Below are positions 10,649 through 24,139 of a stretch of DNA of 64,000 nucleotides, piece by piece. The position numbers were made by a program, and so were the translations under genes. The stretch is taken from the NCBI RefSeq assembly GCF_051020985.1, contig NW_027475133.1, forward strand, positions 930,001-994,000. The letters are read 5' to 3'. The notes beneath the pieces are model-generated. The model saw nothing but the letters and a program-made list of their open reading frames with translations, was not told where the DNA came from and did not search any database. Source of the DNA: Nomia melanderi. Lineage: Eukaryota > Arthropoda > Insecta > Hymenoptera > Halictidae. The first letter of the stretch is position 1. The number at the start of each line of letters is the position of its first letter.

Positions 10649-12455
10649 CACCGTCTCATGGGGCCGGACACTCAGAGTCAGGGGAAAATCAAATATATGT
10701 CTGGTGATATCTCGGGTGCTATTAGAGATAGCGCAATAAACCAAAGTGCATTGTCTGTAGGAGGCCCTGGCGCATGAATCTGTCCAGCGGGAACGACCGC
10801 GGACCACCAGGGGCCGAGAAAACCACCGTCTCATGGGGCCGGACACTCAGGGTCAGGGGAAAATCCAATATATATCTGGTGATATCTCGGGTGCTATTAG
10901 AGATAGCGCAATAAACCAAAGTGAATTATCTGCAGGAGGCCCTGGCGCATGAATCTGGCCAGCGGGAACGACCTCGGACCACCAGGGGCCGAGAGAACCA
11001 CAGTCTCATGGGGCCGGACACTAACGGTCACGGAAAAATCCAATATATATCTGGTGTTATCTCGGGTGCTATTACAGATAGCGCAATAAATCAAAGTGCA
11101 TTGTCTGTAGGAGGCCCTGGCGCATGAATCTGGCCAGCGGGAACGACCACGGACCACCAGGGGCCGAGAAAACCACCGTCTCATGGGGCCGGACACTCAG
11201 GGTCAGGGGAAAATCCAATATATATCTGGTGATATCTCGGTTGCTATTAGAGATAGCGCAATAAACAAAAGTGAATTATCTGCAGGAGGCCCTGGCGCAT
11301 GAATCTGTGCAGCGGGAACGACCACGGACCACCACAGGCCGAGATAACCACCGTCACATGGGGCCGGACACTAAGGGTCACGGAAAAATCCAATATGTAT
11401 CTGGTGATATCTCGGGTGCTATTACAGATAGCGCAATAAATCAAAGTGCATTGTCTGTAGGAGGCCCTGGCGCATGAATCTGGCCAGCGGGAACAACCTC
11501 GGACCACCAGGGGCCGAGAGAACCACAGTCTCATGGGGCCGGACACTGGGGGTCAGGGGAAAATCCAATATATATCAGGTGATATCTCGGGTGCTAAGGG
11601 AGATAGCGCAATAAACCAAAGTGAATTATCTGCAGGAGGCCCTAGCGCATGAATCTGTGCAGCGGGAACGACCTCGGACCACCACGGGCCGATAAAACCA
11701 CCGTCACATGGGGCCCGACACTAAGGGTCACGGAAAAATCCAATATGTATCTGGTGATATCTCGGGTGCTATTACAGATAGCGCAATAAATCAAAGTGCA
11801 TTGTCTGTAGGAGGCCCTGGCGCATGAATCTGGCCAGCGGGAACGACCTCGGACCACCAGGGGCCGAGAGAACCACAGTCTCATGGGGCCGGACACTGGG
11901 GGTCAGGGGAAAATCCAATATATATCTGGTGATATCTTGGGTGCTATTAGAGATAGCGCAATAAACCAAAGTGAATTATCTGTAGGAGGCCCTGGCGCAT
12001 GCATCTGTGCAGCGGGAACGACCTCGGACCACCAGGGGCCGAGAAAACCACCGTCTCATGGGTCCGGACACTCAGGGTCAGGGGAAAATCCAATATATAT
12101 CTGGGGATATCTCGGGTGCTATTACTGATAGCGCAATAAACCAAAGTGCATTGTCTGTAGGAGGCCCTTGTGAATGAATCTGTGCCGCAGGAACGACCTC
12201 GGATCAACAGGGGCCGAGAAAACTACCGACACATGGGGCCGGACACTCAGGGTCAGGGAAAAATCCAATATATATCTGGTGATATCTGGGGTGCTATTAG
12301 AGATAGCGCAATAAACCAAATTGAATTATCTGCAGCAGGCCCTGGCGCATGAATCTGTGCAGCGGGAACGACCTCGGATCACCAGGGTCCGAGAAAACCA
12401 CCGTCTCATGGGGCCGGACACTCAGGGTCGGGGAAAAATCCAATATATATCTGGA

Positions 12456-15353
12456 GATATCTCGGGTGCTATTAGAGATAGCGCAATAAACCAAAGTGAA
12501 TTATCTGCAGGAGGCCCTGGCGCATGAATCTGTGCAGCGGGAACGACCTCGGATCACCAGGGGCCGAGAAAACCATCGTCTCATGGGGCCGGACACTCAG
12601 GGTCGGGGAAAAATCCAATATATACCTGGTGATATCTCGGGTGCTATTACAGATAGCGCAATAAACCAAAGTGCATTGTCTGTAGGAGGCCCTTGCGAAT
12701 GAATCTGTGCCGCAGGAACGACCTCGGACCACCAGTGGCCAAGAAAATTACAGATATTCGGAATCCGTCACCCAAGGTCATGTAAAAATCCAGCAAATAT
12801 CTGGTGATATCTCGGGTGCTATTAGAGATAGCGCAATAAACCAAAGTGCATTGTCTGTAGGAGGCCCAGGCGCATGAATCTGGCCAGCGGGAACGACCTC
12901 GGACCACCAGGGGCCGAGAAATCCACCGTCTCATGGGTCCGGACACTCAGGGTCAAGGAAAAATCTAACATATATCTGGTGATATCTCGAGTGCTATTAG
13001 AGATAGCGCAATAAACCAAAGTGAATTATCTGCAGGAGGCCCTGGCGCATGAATCTGTGCAGCGGGAACGACCTCGGACCACCAGGGGACGAGAAAACCA
13101 CCATCTCATGGGGCCAGACACTCAGGGTCAGGGAAAAATCAAATATATATCTGGTGATATCTCGGGTGCTATTACAGATAGCGCAATAAATCAAAGTGCA
13201 TTGTCTGCAGGAGGCCCTTGCGAATGAATCTGTGCAGCCGGAACGACCTCGGATCAACAGGGGCCGAGAAAACCACCGACACATGGGGCCGGACACTCAG
13301 GGTCAGGGAAAAATCCAATATATATCTGGTGATATCTCGGGTGCTATTAGAGATAGCGCAATAAACCAAAGTGAATTATCTGCAGCAGGCCCTGGCGCAT
13401 GAATCTGTGCAGCGGGAACGACCTCGGATCACCAGGGTCCGAGAAAACCACCGTCTCATGGGGCCGGACACTCAGGGTCGGGGAAAAATCCAATAAATAT
13501 CTGCTGATATCTCGGGTGCTATTACAGATAGCGCAATAAATCAAAGTGCATTGTCTGTACGACGCCCAGGCGAATGAATCTGGGCAGCGGGAACGATCTC
13601 GGGCCACCAGGGGCCGAGAAAATCACCGTCTCATGGGGCCGGACATTCAGGGTCAGGGGAAAATCCAATATATATCTGGTGATATCTCAAGTGTTATTAG
13701 AGATAGCGCAATAAAGCAAAGTGAATTATCTGCAGGAGGCCCTGGCGCATGAATCTGTGCAGCGGGAACGACCTCGGATCACCAGGGTCCGAGAAAACCA
13801 CCGTCTCATGGGGCCGGACACTCAGGGTCGGGGAAAAATCCAATAAATATCTGCTGATATCTCGGGTGCTATTACAGATAGCGCAATAAATCAAAGTGCA
13901 TTGTCTGTACGACGCCCAGGCGAATGAATCTGGGCAGCGGGAACGATCTCGGGCCACCAGGGGCCGAGAAAATCACCGTCTCATGGGGCCGGACATTCAG
14001 GGTCAGGGGAAAATCCAATATATATCTGGTGATATCTCGGGTGCTATTAGAGATAGCGCAATAAACCAAAGTGAATTATCTGCAGGAGGCCCTGGCGCAT
14101 GAATCTGTGCAGCGGGAACGACCTCGGATCACCAGGGGCCGAGAAAACCATCGTCTCATGGGGCCGGACACTCAGGGTCGGGGAAAAATCCAATATATAC
14201 CTGGTGATATCTCGGGTGCTATTACAGATAGCGCAATAAACCAAAGTGCATTGTCTGTAGGAGGCCCTTGCGAATGAATCTGTGCCGCAGGAACGACCTC
14301 GGACCACCAGTGGCCAAGAAAATTACAGATATTCGGAATCCGTCACCCAAGGTCATGTAAAAATCCAGCAAATATCTGGTGATATCTCGGGTGCTATTAG
14401 AGATAGCGCAATAAACCAAAGTGCATTGTCTGTAGGAGGCCCAGGCGCATGAATCTGGCCAGCGGGAACGACCTCGGACCACCAGGGGCCGAGAAATCCA
14501 CCGTCTCATGGGTCCGGACACTCAGGGTCAAGGAAAAATCTAACATATATCTGGTGATATCTCGAGTGCTATTAGAGATAGCGCAATAAACCAAAGTGAA
14601 TTATCTGCAGGAGGCCCTGGCGCATGAATCTGTGCAGCGGGAACGACCTCGGACCACCAGGGGACGAGAAAACCACCATCTCATGGGGCCAGACACTCAG
14701 GGTCAGGGAAAAATCAAATATATATCTGGTGATATCTCGGGTGCTATTACAGATAGCGCAATAAATCAAAGTGCATTGTCTGCAGGAGGCCCTTGCGAAT
14801 GAATCTGTGCAGCCGGAACGACCTCGGATCAACAGGGGCCGAGAAAACCACCGACACATGGGGCCGGACACTCAGGGTCAGGGAAAAATCCAATATATAT
14901 CTGGTGATATCTCGGGTGCTATTAGAGATAGCGCAATAAACCAAAGTGAATTATCTGCAGCAGGCCCTGGCGCATGAATCTGTGCAGCGGGAACGACCTC
15001 GGATCACCAGGGTCCGAGAAAACCACCGTCTCATGGGGCCGGACACTCAGGGTCGGGGAAAAATCCAATAAATATCTGCTGATATCTCGGGTGCTATTAC
15101 AGATAGCGCAATAAATCAAAGTGCATTGTCTGTACGACGCCCAGGCGAATGAATCTGGGCAGCGGGAACGATCTCGGGCCACCAGGGGCCGAGAAAATCA
15201 CCGTCTCATGGGGCCGGACATTCAGGGTCAGGGGAAAATCCAATATATATCTGGTGATATCTCAGGTGTTATTAGAGATAGCGCAATAAAGCAAAGTGAA
15301 TTATCTGCAGGAGGCCCTGGCGCATGAATCTGTGCAGCGGGAACGACCTCGGA
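12456..15353 (+). repeat. Nine-monomer duplication (1,575 bp offset), almost identical
   Basis: Bases 12,456-13,778 and 14,031-15,353 (1,323 bases) match at an offset of 1,575. The only difference I find is at 13,690/15,265 (CTCAAGTG against CTCAGGTG). The block includes one type B monomer, a TGGCCAAGAAAATTAC variant and the ATCTAACATATATC variant. This is among the youngest duplications in the window, or possibly an assembly artefact. Confidence 0.9.
13387..14038 (+). repeat. Two-monomer duplication inside the nine-monomer block
   Basis: About 13,387-13,688 matches 13,737-14,038 at an offset of 350, sharing GTACGACGCCCAGGCG, GATCTCGGGCCACC and AATAAATATCTGCTG. It sits at the junction between the two nine-monomer copies and is probably part of the event that made them. 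Confidence 0.8.
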
Positions 15354-17365
15354 CCACCGGGGGCCGAGAAGACCACCGTCTCATGGGGCCGGACACTCAG
15401 GGTCAAGGAAAAATCCAATATATATCTGGTGATATCTCGGGTGCTATTAGAGATGGCGCAATGAACCAAAGTGAATTACCTGCAGGAGGCCCTGGCGCAT
15501 GCATCTGTGCAGCGGGAACGACCTCGGACCGCCAGGGGCCGAGAAAACCACCGTCTCATGGGGCCGGACACTCAGGGTCAGGGAAAAATCAAATATATAT
15601 CTGGTGATATCTCGGGTGCTCTTACAGATAGCGCAATAAACCAAAATGCATTGTCTGTAGGAGGCCCAGGCGAATGAATCTGTGCAGCGGGAAGGACCTC
15701 GGACCACCAGGGGCCGAGAAAATCACCGTCTCATGGAGCCGGACACTCAGGGTCAGGGAAAAATCCAATATATATCTGGTGATATCTCGGGTGCTATTAC
15801 AGATAGCGCAATCAACCAAAGTGCATTGTCTGTAGGAGGCCCTTGCGAATGAATCTGTGCCGCAGGAACGACCTCGGACCACCAGTGGCCGAGAAAATTA
15901 CAGATATTCGGAATCCGTCACCCAAGGTCATGTAAAAATCCAGCAAATATCTGGTGATATCTCGGGTGCTATTAGAGATAGCGCAATAAACCAAAGTGCA
16001 TTGTCTGTAGGAGGTCCTGGCGCATGAATCCGGGCAGCGGGAACGACCTCGGACCACCAGGAGCCGAGAAAACCACCGACTCACGGGGCCGGACACTCAG
16101 GTTCAGGGGAAAATCCAATATATATCTGGTGATATCTCGGGTGCTATTAGAGTTAGCGCAATAAACCAAAGTGCATTGTCTGTAGGAGGCCCAGGCGCAT
16201 GAATCTGGCCAGCGGGAACGACCTCGGACCACCCGGGGCCGAGAAAACCACCGTCTCATGGGTCCGGACACTCAGGGTCAGGGGAAAATCCAATATATAT
16301 CTGGTGATATCTCGGGTGCTATTACAGATAGCGCAATAAACCAAAGTGCATTGTCTGTAGGAGGCCCTGGCGCATGAATCTGTGCAGCGGGAACGACCTC
16401 GGACCACCAGGGGCCGAGAAAATTACAGATATTCGGAATCCGTCACCCAAGGTCATGTAAAAATCCAGCATGTATCTGGTGATATCTCGGGTGCTATTAC
16501 AGATAGCGCAATAACCCAAAGTGCATTGTCTGTAGGAGGCCCTGGCGCATGAATCTGGGCAGCGGGAACGACCTCGGACCACCAGGGACCGAGAAAATCA
16601 CCGTCTCATGGAGCCGGACACTCAGGGTCAGGGAAAAATCCAATATATATCTGGTGATATCTCGGGTGCTATTACAGATAGCGCAATAAACCAAAGTGCA
16701 TTGTCTGTAGGAGGCTCTTGTGAATGAATCTGTGCCGCAGGAACGACCTCGGACCACCAGTGGCCGAGAAAATTACAGATATTCGGAATCCGTCACCCAA
16801 GGTTATGTAAAAATCCAGCAAATATCTGGTGATATCTCGGGTGCTATTAGAGATAGGGCAATAAACCAAAGTGCATTGTCAGTAGGAGGCCCTGGCGCAT
16901 GAATCCGGGCAGCGGGAACGACCTCGGACCACCAGGGGCCGAGAAAACCACCGTCTCATGGGTCCGGACACTCAGGGTCAGGGGAAAATCCAATATATAT
17001 CTGGTGATATCTCGGGTGCTATTAGAGATAGCGCAATAAACCAAAGTGAATTATCTGCAGGAGGCCCTGGCGCATGCATCTGTTCAGCGAGAACGACCTG
17101 GGACCACCAGGGGCCAAGAAAACCACCGTCCCATGGCGCCGGACACTCAGGGTCAGGGAAAAATCCAATATATATTTGGTGATATCTCGGGTGCTATTAC
17201 AGATAGCGCAATAAATCAAAGTGCATTGTCTGTAGGAGGCCCTGGCGCATGAATCTGTGCAGCGGGAACGACCTAGGACCACCAGGGGCCGAGAAAACCA
17301 CCGTCTCATGGGGCCGGACACTCAGGGTCGGGGAAAAATCTAACATATATCTGGTGATATCTCGA

Positions 17366-17380
17366 GTGCTATAGAGATAG
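17366..17380. other. 1-base deletion, first of two shared copies
   Basis: GTGCTATAGAGATAG replaces GTGCTATTAGAGATAG, next to a CTCGAG variant. Confidence 0.9.
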
Positions 17381-19287
17381 CGCAATAAACCAAAGTGAAT
17401 TATCTGCAGGAGGCCCTGGCGCATGAATCTGTGCAGCGGGAACGACCTCGGATCACCAGGGTCCGAGAAAACCACCGTCTCATGGGGCCGGACACTCAGG
17501 GTCAGGGGAAAATCCAATATATATCTGGTGATATCTCGGGTGCTCTTACAGATAGCGCAATAAACCAAAATGCATTGTCTGTAGGAGGCCCAGGCGAATG
17601 AATCTGTGCAGCGGGAAGGACCTCGGACCACCAGGGGCCGAGAAAATCACCGTCTCATGGAGCCGGACACTCAGGGTCAGGGAAAAATCCAATATATATC
17701 TGGTGATATCTCGGGTGCTATTACAGATAGCGCAATAAACCAAAGTGCATTGTCTGTAGGAGGCCCTTGCGAATGAATCTGTGCCGCAGGAACGACCTCG
17801 GACCACCAGTGGCCGAGAAAATTACAGATATTCGGAATCCGTCACCCAAGGCCATGTAAAAATCCAGCAAATATCTGGTGATATCTCGGGTGCTATTAGA
17901 GATAGCGCAATAAACCAAAGTGCATTGTCTGTAGGAGGTCCTGGCGCATGAATCCGGGCAGCGGGAACGACCTCGGACCACCAGGAGCCGAGAAAACCAC
18001 CGACTCACGGGGCCGGACACTCAGGTTCAGGGGAAAATCCAATATATATCTGGTGATATCTCGGGTGCTATTAGAGTTAGCGCAATAAACCAAAGTGCAT
18101 TGTCTGTAGGAGGCCCAGGCGCATGAATCTGGCCAGCGGGAACGACCTCGGACCACCCGGGGCCGAGAAAACCACCGTCTCATGGGTCCGGACACTCAGG
18201 GTCAGGGGAAAATCCAATATATATCTGGTGATATCTCGGGTGCTATTACAGATAGCGCAATAAACCAAAGTGCATTGTCTGTAGGAGGCCCTGGCGCATG
18301 AATCTGTGCAGCGGGAACGACCTCGGACCACCAGGGGCCGAGAAAATTACAGATATTCGGAATCCGTCACCCAAGGTCATGTAAAAATCCAGCATGTATC
18401 TGGTGATATCTCGGGTGCTATTACAGATAGCGCAATAACCCAAAGTGCATTGTCTGTAGGAGGCCCTGGCGCATGAATCTGGGCAGCGGGAACGACCTCG
18501 GACCACCAGGGACCGAGAAAATCACCGTCTCATGGAGCCGGACACTCAGGGTCAGGGAAAAATCCAATATATATCTGGTGATATCTCGGGTGCTATTACA
18601 GATAGCGCAATAAACCAAAGTGCATTGTCTGTAGGAGGCTCTTGTGAATGAATCTGTGCCGCAGGAACGACCTCGGACCACCAGTGGCCGAGAAAATTAC
18701 AGATATTCGGAATCCGTCACCCAAGGTTATGTAAAAATCCAGCAAATATCTGGTGATATCTCGGGTGCTATTAGAGATAGGGCAATAAACCAAAGTGCAT
18801 TGTCTGTAGGAGGCCCTGGCGCATGAATCCGGGCAGCGGGAACGACCTCGGACCACCAGGGGCCGAGAAAACCACCGTCTCATGGGTCCGGACACTCAGG
18901 GTCAGGGGAAAATCCAATATATATCTGGTGATATCTCGGGTGCTATTAGAGATAGCGCAATAAACCAAAGTGAATTATCTGCAGGAGGCCCTGGCGCATG
19001 CATCTGTTCAGCGAGAACGACCTGGGACCACCAGGGGCCAAGAAAACCACCGTCCCATGGCGCCGGACACTCAGGGTCAGGGAAAAATCCAATATATATT
19101 TGGTGATATCTCGGGTGCTATTACAGATAGCGCAATAAATCAACGTGCATTGTCTGTAGGAGGCCCTGGCGCATGAATCTGTGCAGCGGGAACGACCTAG
19201 GACCACCAGGGGCCGAGAAAACCACCGTCTCATGGGGCCGGACACTCAGGGTCAGGGAAAAATCTAACATATATCTGGTGATATCTC

Positions 19288-19304
19288 GAGTGCTATAGAG
19301 ATAG
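19288..19304. other. 1-base deletion, second shared copy
   Basis: The same GTGCTATAGAGATAG deletion and CTCGAG variant as 1,924 bases upstream, so copied with the block and not independent. Confidence 0.9.
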
Positions 19305-19843
19305 CGCAATAAACCAAAGTGAATTATCTGCAGGAGGCCCTGGCGCATGAATCTGTGCAGCGGGAACGACCTCGGATCACCAGGGTCCGAGAAAACCACC
19401 GTCTCATGGGGCCGGACACTCAGGGTCAGGGGAAAATCCAATATATATCTGGTGATATCTCGGGTGCTATTACAGATAGCGCAATAAACCAAAGTGCATT
19501 GTCTGTAGGAGGCCCTTGTGAATGAATCTGTGCCGCAGGAACGACCTCGGATCAACAGGGGCCGAGAAAACCACCGACACATGGGGCCGGACACTCAGGT
19601 TCAGGGAAAAATCCAATATATATCTGGTGATATCTCGGGTGCTATTAGAGATAGCGCAATAAACCAAAGTGAATTATCTGCAGGAGGCCCTGGCGCATGA
19701 ATCTGTGCAGCGGGAACGACCTCGGATCACCACGGTCCGAGAAAACCACCGTCTCATGGGGCCGGACACTCAGGGTCGGCGAAAAATCCAATAAATATCT
19801 GGTGATATCTCGGGTGCTATTACAGATAGCGCAATAAATCAAA

Positions 19844-20600
19844 GTGCATTGTCTGTACGACGCCCAGGCGAATGAATCTGGGCAGCGGGAACGATCTCGG
19901 ACCACCAGGGGCCGAGAAAATCACCGTCTCATGGGGCCGGACATTCAGGGTCAGGGGAAAATCCAATATATATCTGGTGATATCTCAGGTGTTATTAGAG
20001 ATAGCGCAATAAACCAAAGTGAATTATCTGCAGGATGCCCTGGCGCATGAATCTGTGCAGCGGGAACGACCTCGGACCACCGGGGGCCGAGAAGACCACC
20101 GTCTCATGGGGCCGGACACTCAGGGTCAAGGAAAAATCCAATATATATCTGGTGATATCTCGGGTGCTATTAGAGATGGCGCAATGAACCAAAGTGAATT
20201 ACCTGCAGGAGGCCCTGGCGCATGCATCTGTGCAGCGGGAACGACCTCGGACCACCAGGGGCCGAGAAAACCATCGTCTCATGGGGCCGGACACTCAGGG
20301 TCAGGGAAAAATCAAATATATATCTGGTGATATCTCGGGTGCTCTTACAGATAGCGCAATAAACCAAAGTGCATTGTCTGTAGGAGGCCCAGGCGAATGA
20401 ATCTGTGCAGCGGGAAGGACCTCGGACCACCAGGGGCCGAGAAAATCACCGTCTCATGGAGCCGGACAGTCAGGGTCAGGGAAAAATCCAATATATATCT
20501 GGTGATATCTCGGGTGCTATTACAGATAGCGCAATAAACCAAAGTGCATTGTCTGTAGGAGGCCCAGGCGAATGAATCTGTGCAGCGGGAAGGACCTCGG
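19844..20600 (+). repeat. Distant copy of 15,121-15,880
   Basis: The stretch resembles 15,121-15,880 at an offset of 4,723 (27 monomers minus 2). Shared features are GTACGACGCCCAGG, CCACCGGGGGCCGAGAAGACC, GATGGCGCAATGAACC, TTACCTGCAGG and CTCTTACAG, in the same order. Confidence 0.75.
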
Positions 20601-20640
20601 ACCACCAGGGGCCGAGAAAATCACCGTCTCATGGGTCCGG

Positions 20641-22730
20641 ACACTCAGGGTCAGGGGAAAATCCAATATATATCTTGTGATATCTCGGGTGCTATTACAG
20701 ATAGCGCAATAAACCAAAGTGCATTGTCTGTAGGAGGCCCTGGCGCATGAATCTGGGCAGCGGGAACGACGTCGGACCACCAGGGGACGAGAAAATCAGC
20801 GTCTCATGGAGCCGAACACTCAGGGTCAGGGAAAAATCCAATATATATCTGGTGATATCTCGGGTGCTATTACAGATAGCGCAATAAACCAAAGTGCATT
20901 GTCTGTAGGAGGCCCAGGCGAATGAATCTGTGCAGCGGGAACGACCTCGGACCACCAGGGGCCGAGAAAATTACAGATATTCGGAATCCGTCACCCAAGG
21001 TCATGTAAAAATCCAGCATGTATCTGGTGATATCTCGGGTGCTATTACAGATAGCGCAATAACCCAAAGTGCATTGTCTGTAGGAGGCCCTGGCGCATGA
21101 ATCTGGGCAGCGGGAACGACCTCGGACCACCAGGGACCGAGAAAATCACCGTCTCATGGAGCCGGACACTCAGGGTCAGGGAAAAATCCAATATATATCT
21201 GGTGATATCTCGGGTGCTATTACAGATAGCGCAATAAACCAAAGTGCATTGTCTGTAGGAGGCTCTTGTGAATGAATCTGTGCCGCAGGAACGACCTCGG
21301 ACCACCAGTGGCCGAGACAATTACAGATATTCGGAATCCGTCACCCAAGGTCATGTAAAAATTCAGCAAATATCTGGTGATATCTCGGGTGCTATTAGAG
21401 ATAGCGCAATAAACCAAAGTGAATTATCTGCAGCAGGCCCTGGCGCATGAATCTGTGCAGCGGGAACGACCTCGGATCACCAGGGTCCGAGAAAACCACC
21501 GTCTCATGGGGCCGGACACTCAGGGTCGGGGAAAAATCCAATAAATATCTGGTGATATCTCGGGTGCTATTACAGATAGCGCAATAAATCAAAGTGCATT
21601 GTCTGTACGACGCCCAGGCGAATGAATCTGGGCAGCGGGAACGATCTCGGACCACCAGGGGCCGAGAAAACCACCGTCTCATGGGTCCGGACACTCAGGG
21701 TCAGGGGAAAATCCAATATATATCTTGTGATATCTCGGGTGCTATTACAGATAGCGCAATAAACCAAAGTGCATTGTCTGTAGGAGGCCCTGGCGCATGA
21801 ATCTGGGCAGCGGGAACGACGTCGGACCACCAGGGGACGAGAAAATCAGCGTCTCATGGAGCCGAACACTCAGGGTCAGGGAAAAATCCAATATATATCT
21901 GGTGATATCTCGGGTGCTATTACAGATAGCGCAATAAACCAAAGTGCATTGTCTGTAGGAGGCTCTTGTGAATGAATCTGTGCCGCAGGAACGACCTCGG
22001 ACCACCAGTGGCCGAGACAATTACAGATATTCGGAATCCGTCACCCAAGGTCATGTAAAAATCCAGCATGTATCTGGTGATATCTCGGGTGCTATTACAG
22101 ATAGCGCAATAACCCAAAGTGCATTGTCTGTAGGAGGCCCTGGCGCATGAATCTGGGCAGCGGGAACGACCTCGGACCACCAGGGACCGAGAAAATCACC
22201 GTCTCATGGAGCCGGACACTCAGGGTCAGGGAAAAATCCAATATATATCTGGTGATATCTCGGGTGCTATTACAGATAGCGCAATAAACCAAAGTGCATT
22301 GTCTGTAGGAGGCTCTTGTGAATGAATCTGTGCCGCAGGAACGACCTCGGACCACCAGTGGCCGAGACAATTACAGATATTCGGAATCCGTCACCCAAGG
22401 TCATGTAAAAATCCAGCAAATATCTGGTGATATCTCGGGTGCTATTAGAGATAGCGCAATAAACCAAAGTGAATTATCTGCAGCAGGCCCTGGCGCATGA
22501 ATCTGTGCAGCGGGAACGACCTCGGATCACCAGGGTCCGAGAAAACCACCGTCTCATGGGGCCGGACACTCAGGGTCGGGGAAAAATCCAATAAATATCT
22601 GGTGATATCTCGGGTGCTATTACAGATAGCGCAATAAATCAAAGTGCATTGTCTGTACGACGCCCAGGCGAATGAATCTGGGCAGCGGGAACGATCTCGG
22701 ACCACCAGGGGCCGAGAAAATCACCGACTC
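20641..22730 (+). repeat. Six-monomer duplication (1,050 bp)
   Basis: About 20,641-21,690 matches 21,691-22,730 at an offset of 1,050, sharing TATCTTGTGATATC, GACGTCGGACC, AAAATCAGCGTC and the type B monomers with ATTCAGC/ATCCAGC tails. A patch at about 20,920-20,977 differs: the left copy has GGCCCAGGCGAATG, the right has GGCTCTTGTGAATG and CGAGACAATTAC. That fits a local conversion tract after the duplication. Confidence 0.85.
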
Positions 22731-24139
22731 ATGGGGTCGGACACTCAGGGTCAGGGAAAAATCCAATATATATCTGGTGATATCTCGGGTGCTATTATAG
22801 ATAGCGCAATAAATCAAAGTGCATTGTCTGTAGGAGGCCGCGGCGCATGAATCTGTGCAGCGGGATCGACCTCGGACCGCCAGGGGCCGAGAAAACCACC
22901 GTCTCATGGGGCCGGACACTCAGGGTCAGGGAAAAATCAAATATATATCTGGTGATATCTCGGGTGCTCTTACAGATAGCGCAATAAACCAAAGTGCATT
23001 GTCTGTAGGAGGTCCTGGCGCATGAATCCGGGAAGCGGGAACGACCTCGGACCACAAGGAGCCGAGAAAACCACCGACTCACGGGTCCGGACACTCAGGT
23101 TCAGGGGAAAATCCAATATATATCTGGTGATATCTCGGGTGCTATTAGAGTTAGCGCAATAAACCAAAGTGCATTGTCTGTAGGAGGCCCAGGCGCATGA
23201 ATCTGGCCAGCGGGAACGACCTCGGACCACCCGGGGCCGAGAAAACCACCGTCTCATGGGTCCGGACACTCAGGGTCAGGGGAAAATCCAATATATATCT
23301 GGTGATATCTCGGGTGCTATTACAGATAGCGCAATAAATCAAAGTGCATTGTCTGTAGGAGGCCCTGGCGCATGAATCTGGGCAGCGGGAAGGACGTCGG
23401 ACCACCAGGGGACGAGAAAATCACCGTCTCATGGAGCCGAACACTCAGGGTCAGGGAAAAATCCAATATATATCTGGTGATATCTCGGGTGCTATTACAG
23501 ATAGCGCAATAAACCAAAGTGCATTGTCTGTAGGAGGCCCAGGCGAATGAATCTGTGCCGCAGGAACGACCTCGGACCACCAGTGGCCGAGAAAATTACA
23601 GATATTCGGAATCCGTCACCCAAGGTTATGTAAAAATCCAGCAAATATCTGGTGATATCTCGGGTGCTATTAGAGATAGGGCAATAAACCAAAGTGCATT
23701 GTCTGTAGGAGGCCCTGGCGCATGAATCCGGGCAGCGGGAACGACCTCGGACCACCAGGGGCCGAGAAAACCACCGACTCACGGGGCCGGACACTCAGGG
23801 TCAGGGGAAAATCCAATATATATCTGGTGATATCTCGGGTGCTATTAGAGATAGCGCAATAAACCAAAGTGAATTATCTGCAGGAGGCCCTGGCGCATGC
23901 ATCTGTGCAGCGAGAACGACCTCGGACCACCAGGGGCCGAGAAAACCAACGTCTCATGGGGCCGGACATTCAGGGTCAGGGGAAAATCTAATATATATCT
24001 GGTGATATCTCGGGTGCTATTACAGATAGCGCAATAAACCAAAGTGCATTGTCTGTAGGAGGCCCAGGCGAATGAATCTGTGCAGCGGGAAAGACCTCGG
24101 ACCACCAGGGGCCGAGAAAATCACCGTCTCATGGAGCCG

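Larger units (their letters stand above)
9500..11900 (+). repeat. Lineage with GGTCACGGAAAAATCC
   Basis: Monomers near 9,630, 11,030, 11,380 and 11,730 share AAGGGTCACGG or AACGGTCACGG with CGTCACATGGGG and ACCACAGGCC variants, at spacings of whole monomers. Near 11,550 and 11,900 two copies share the private CACTGGGGGTCAGG. One monomer near 11,597 reads GTGCTAAGGGAGATAG, a local substitution cluster. Confidence 0.7.
15600..19465 (+). repeat. Eleven-monomer tandem duplication (1,924 bp)
   Basis: About 15,600-17,540 matches 17,525-19,465 at an offset of 1,924, that is 11 x 175 minus 1. I count about five differences (for example ATCAACC/ATAAACC near 15,811, GGTCATG/GGCCATG, TCAGTAGG/TCTGTAGG near 16,881). 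Each copy contains three type B monomers and the same 1-base deletion. At the left junction GTGCTCTTACAG appears in both copies, at 15,617 and 17,541, and ordinary GTGCTATTACAG follows the second copy. Confidence 0.9.
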
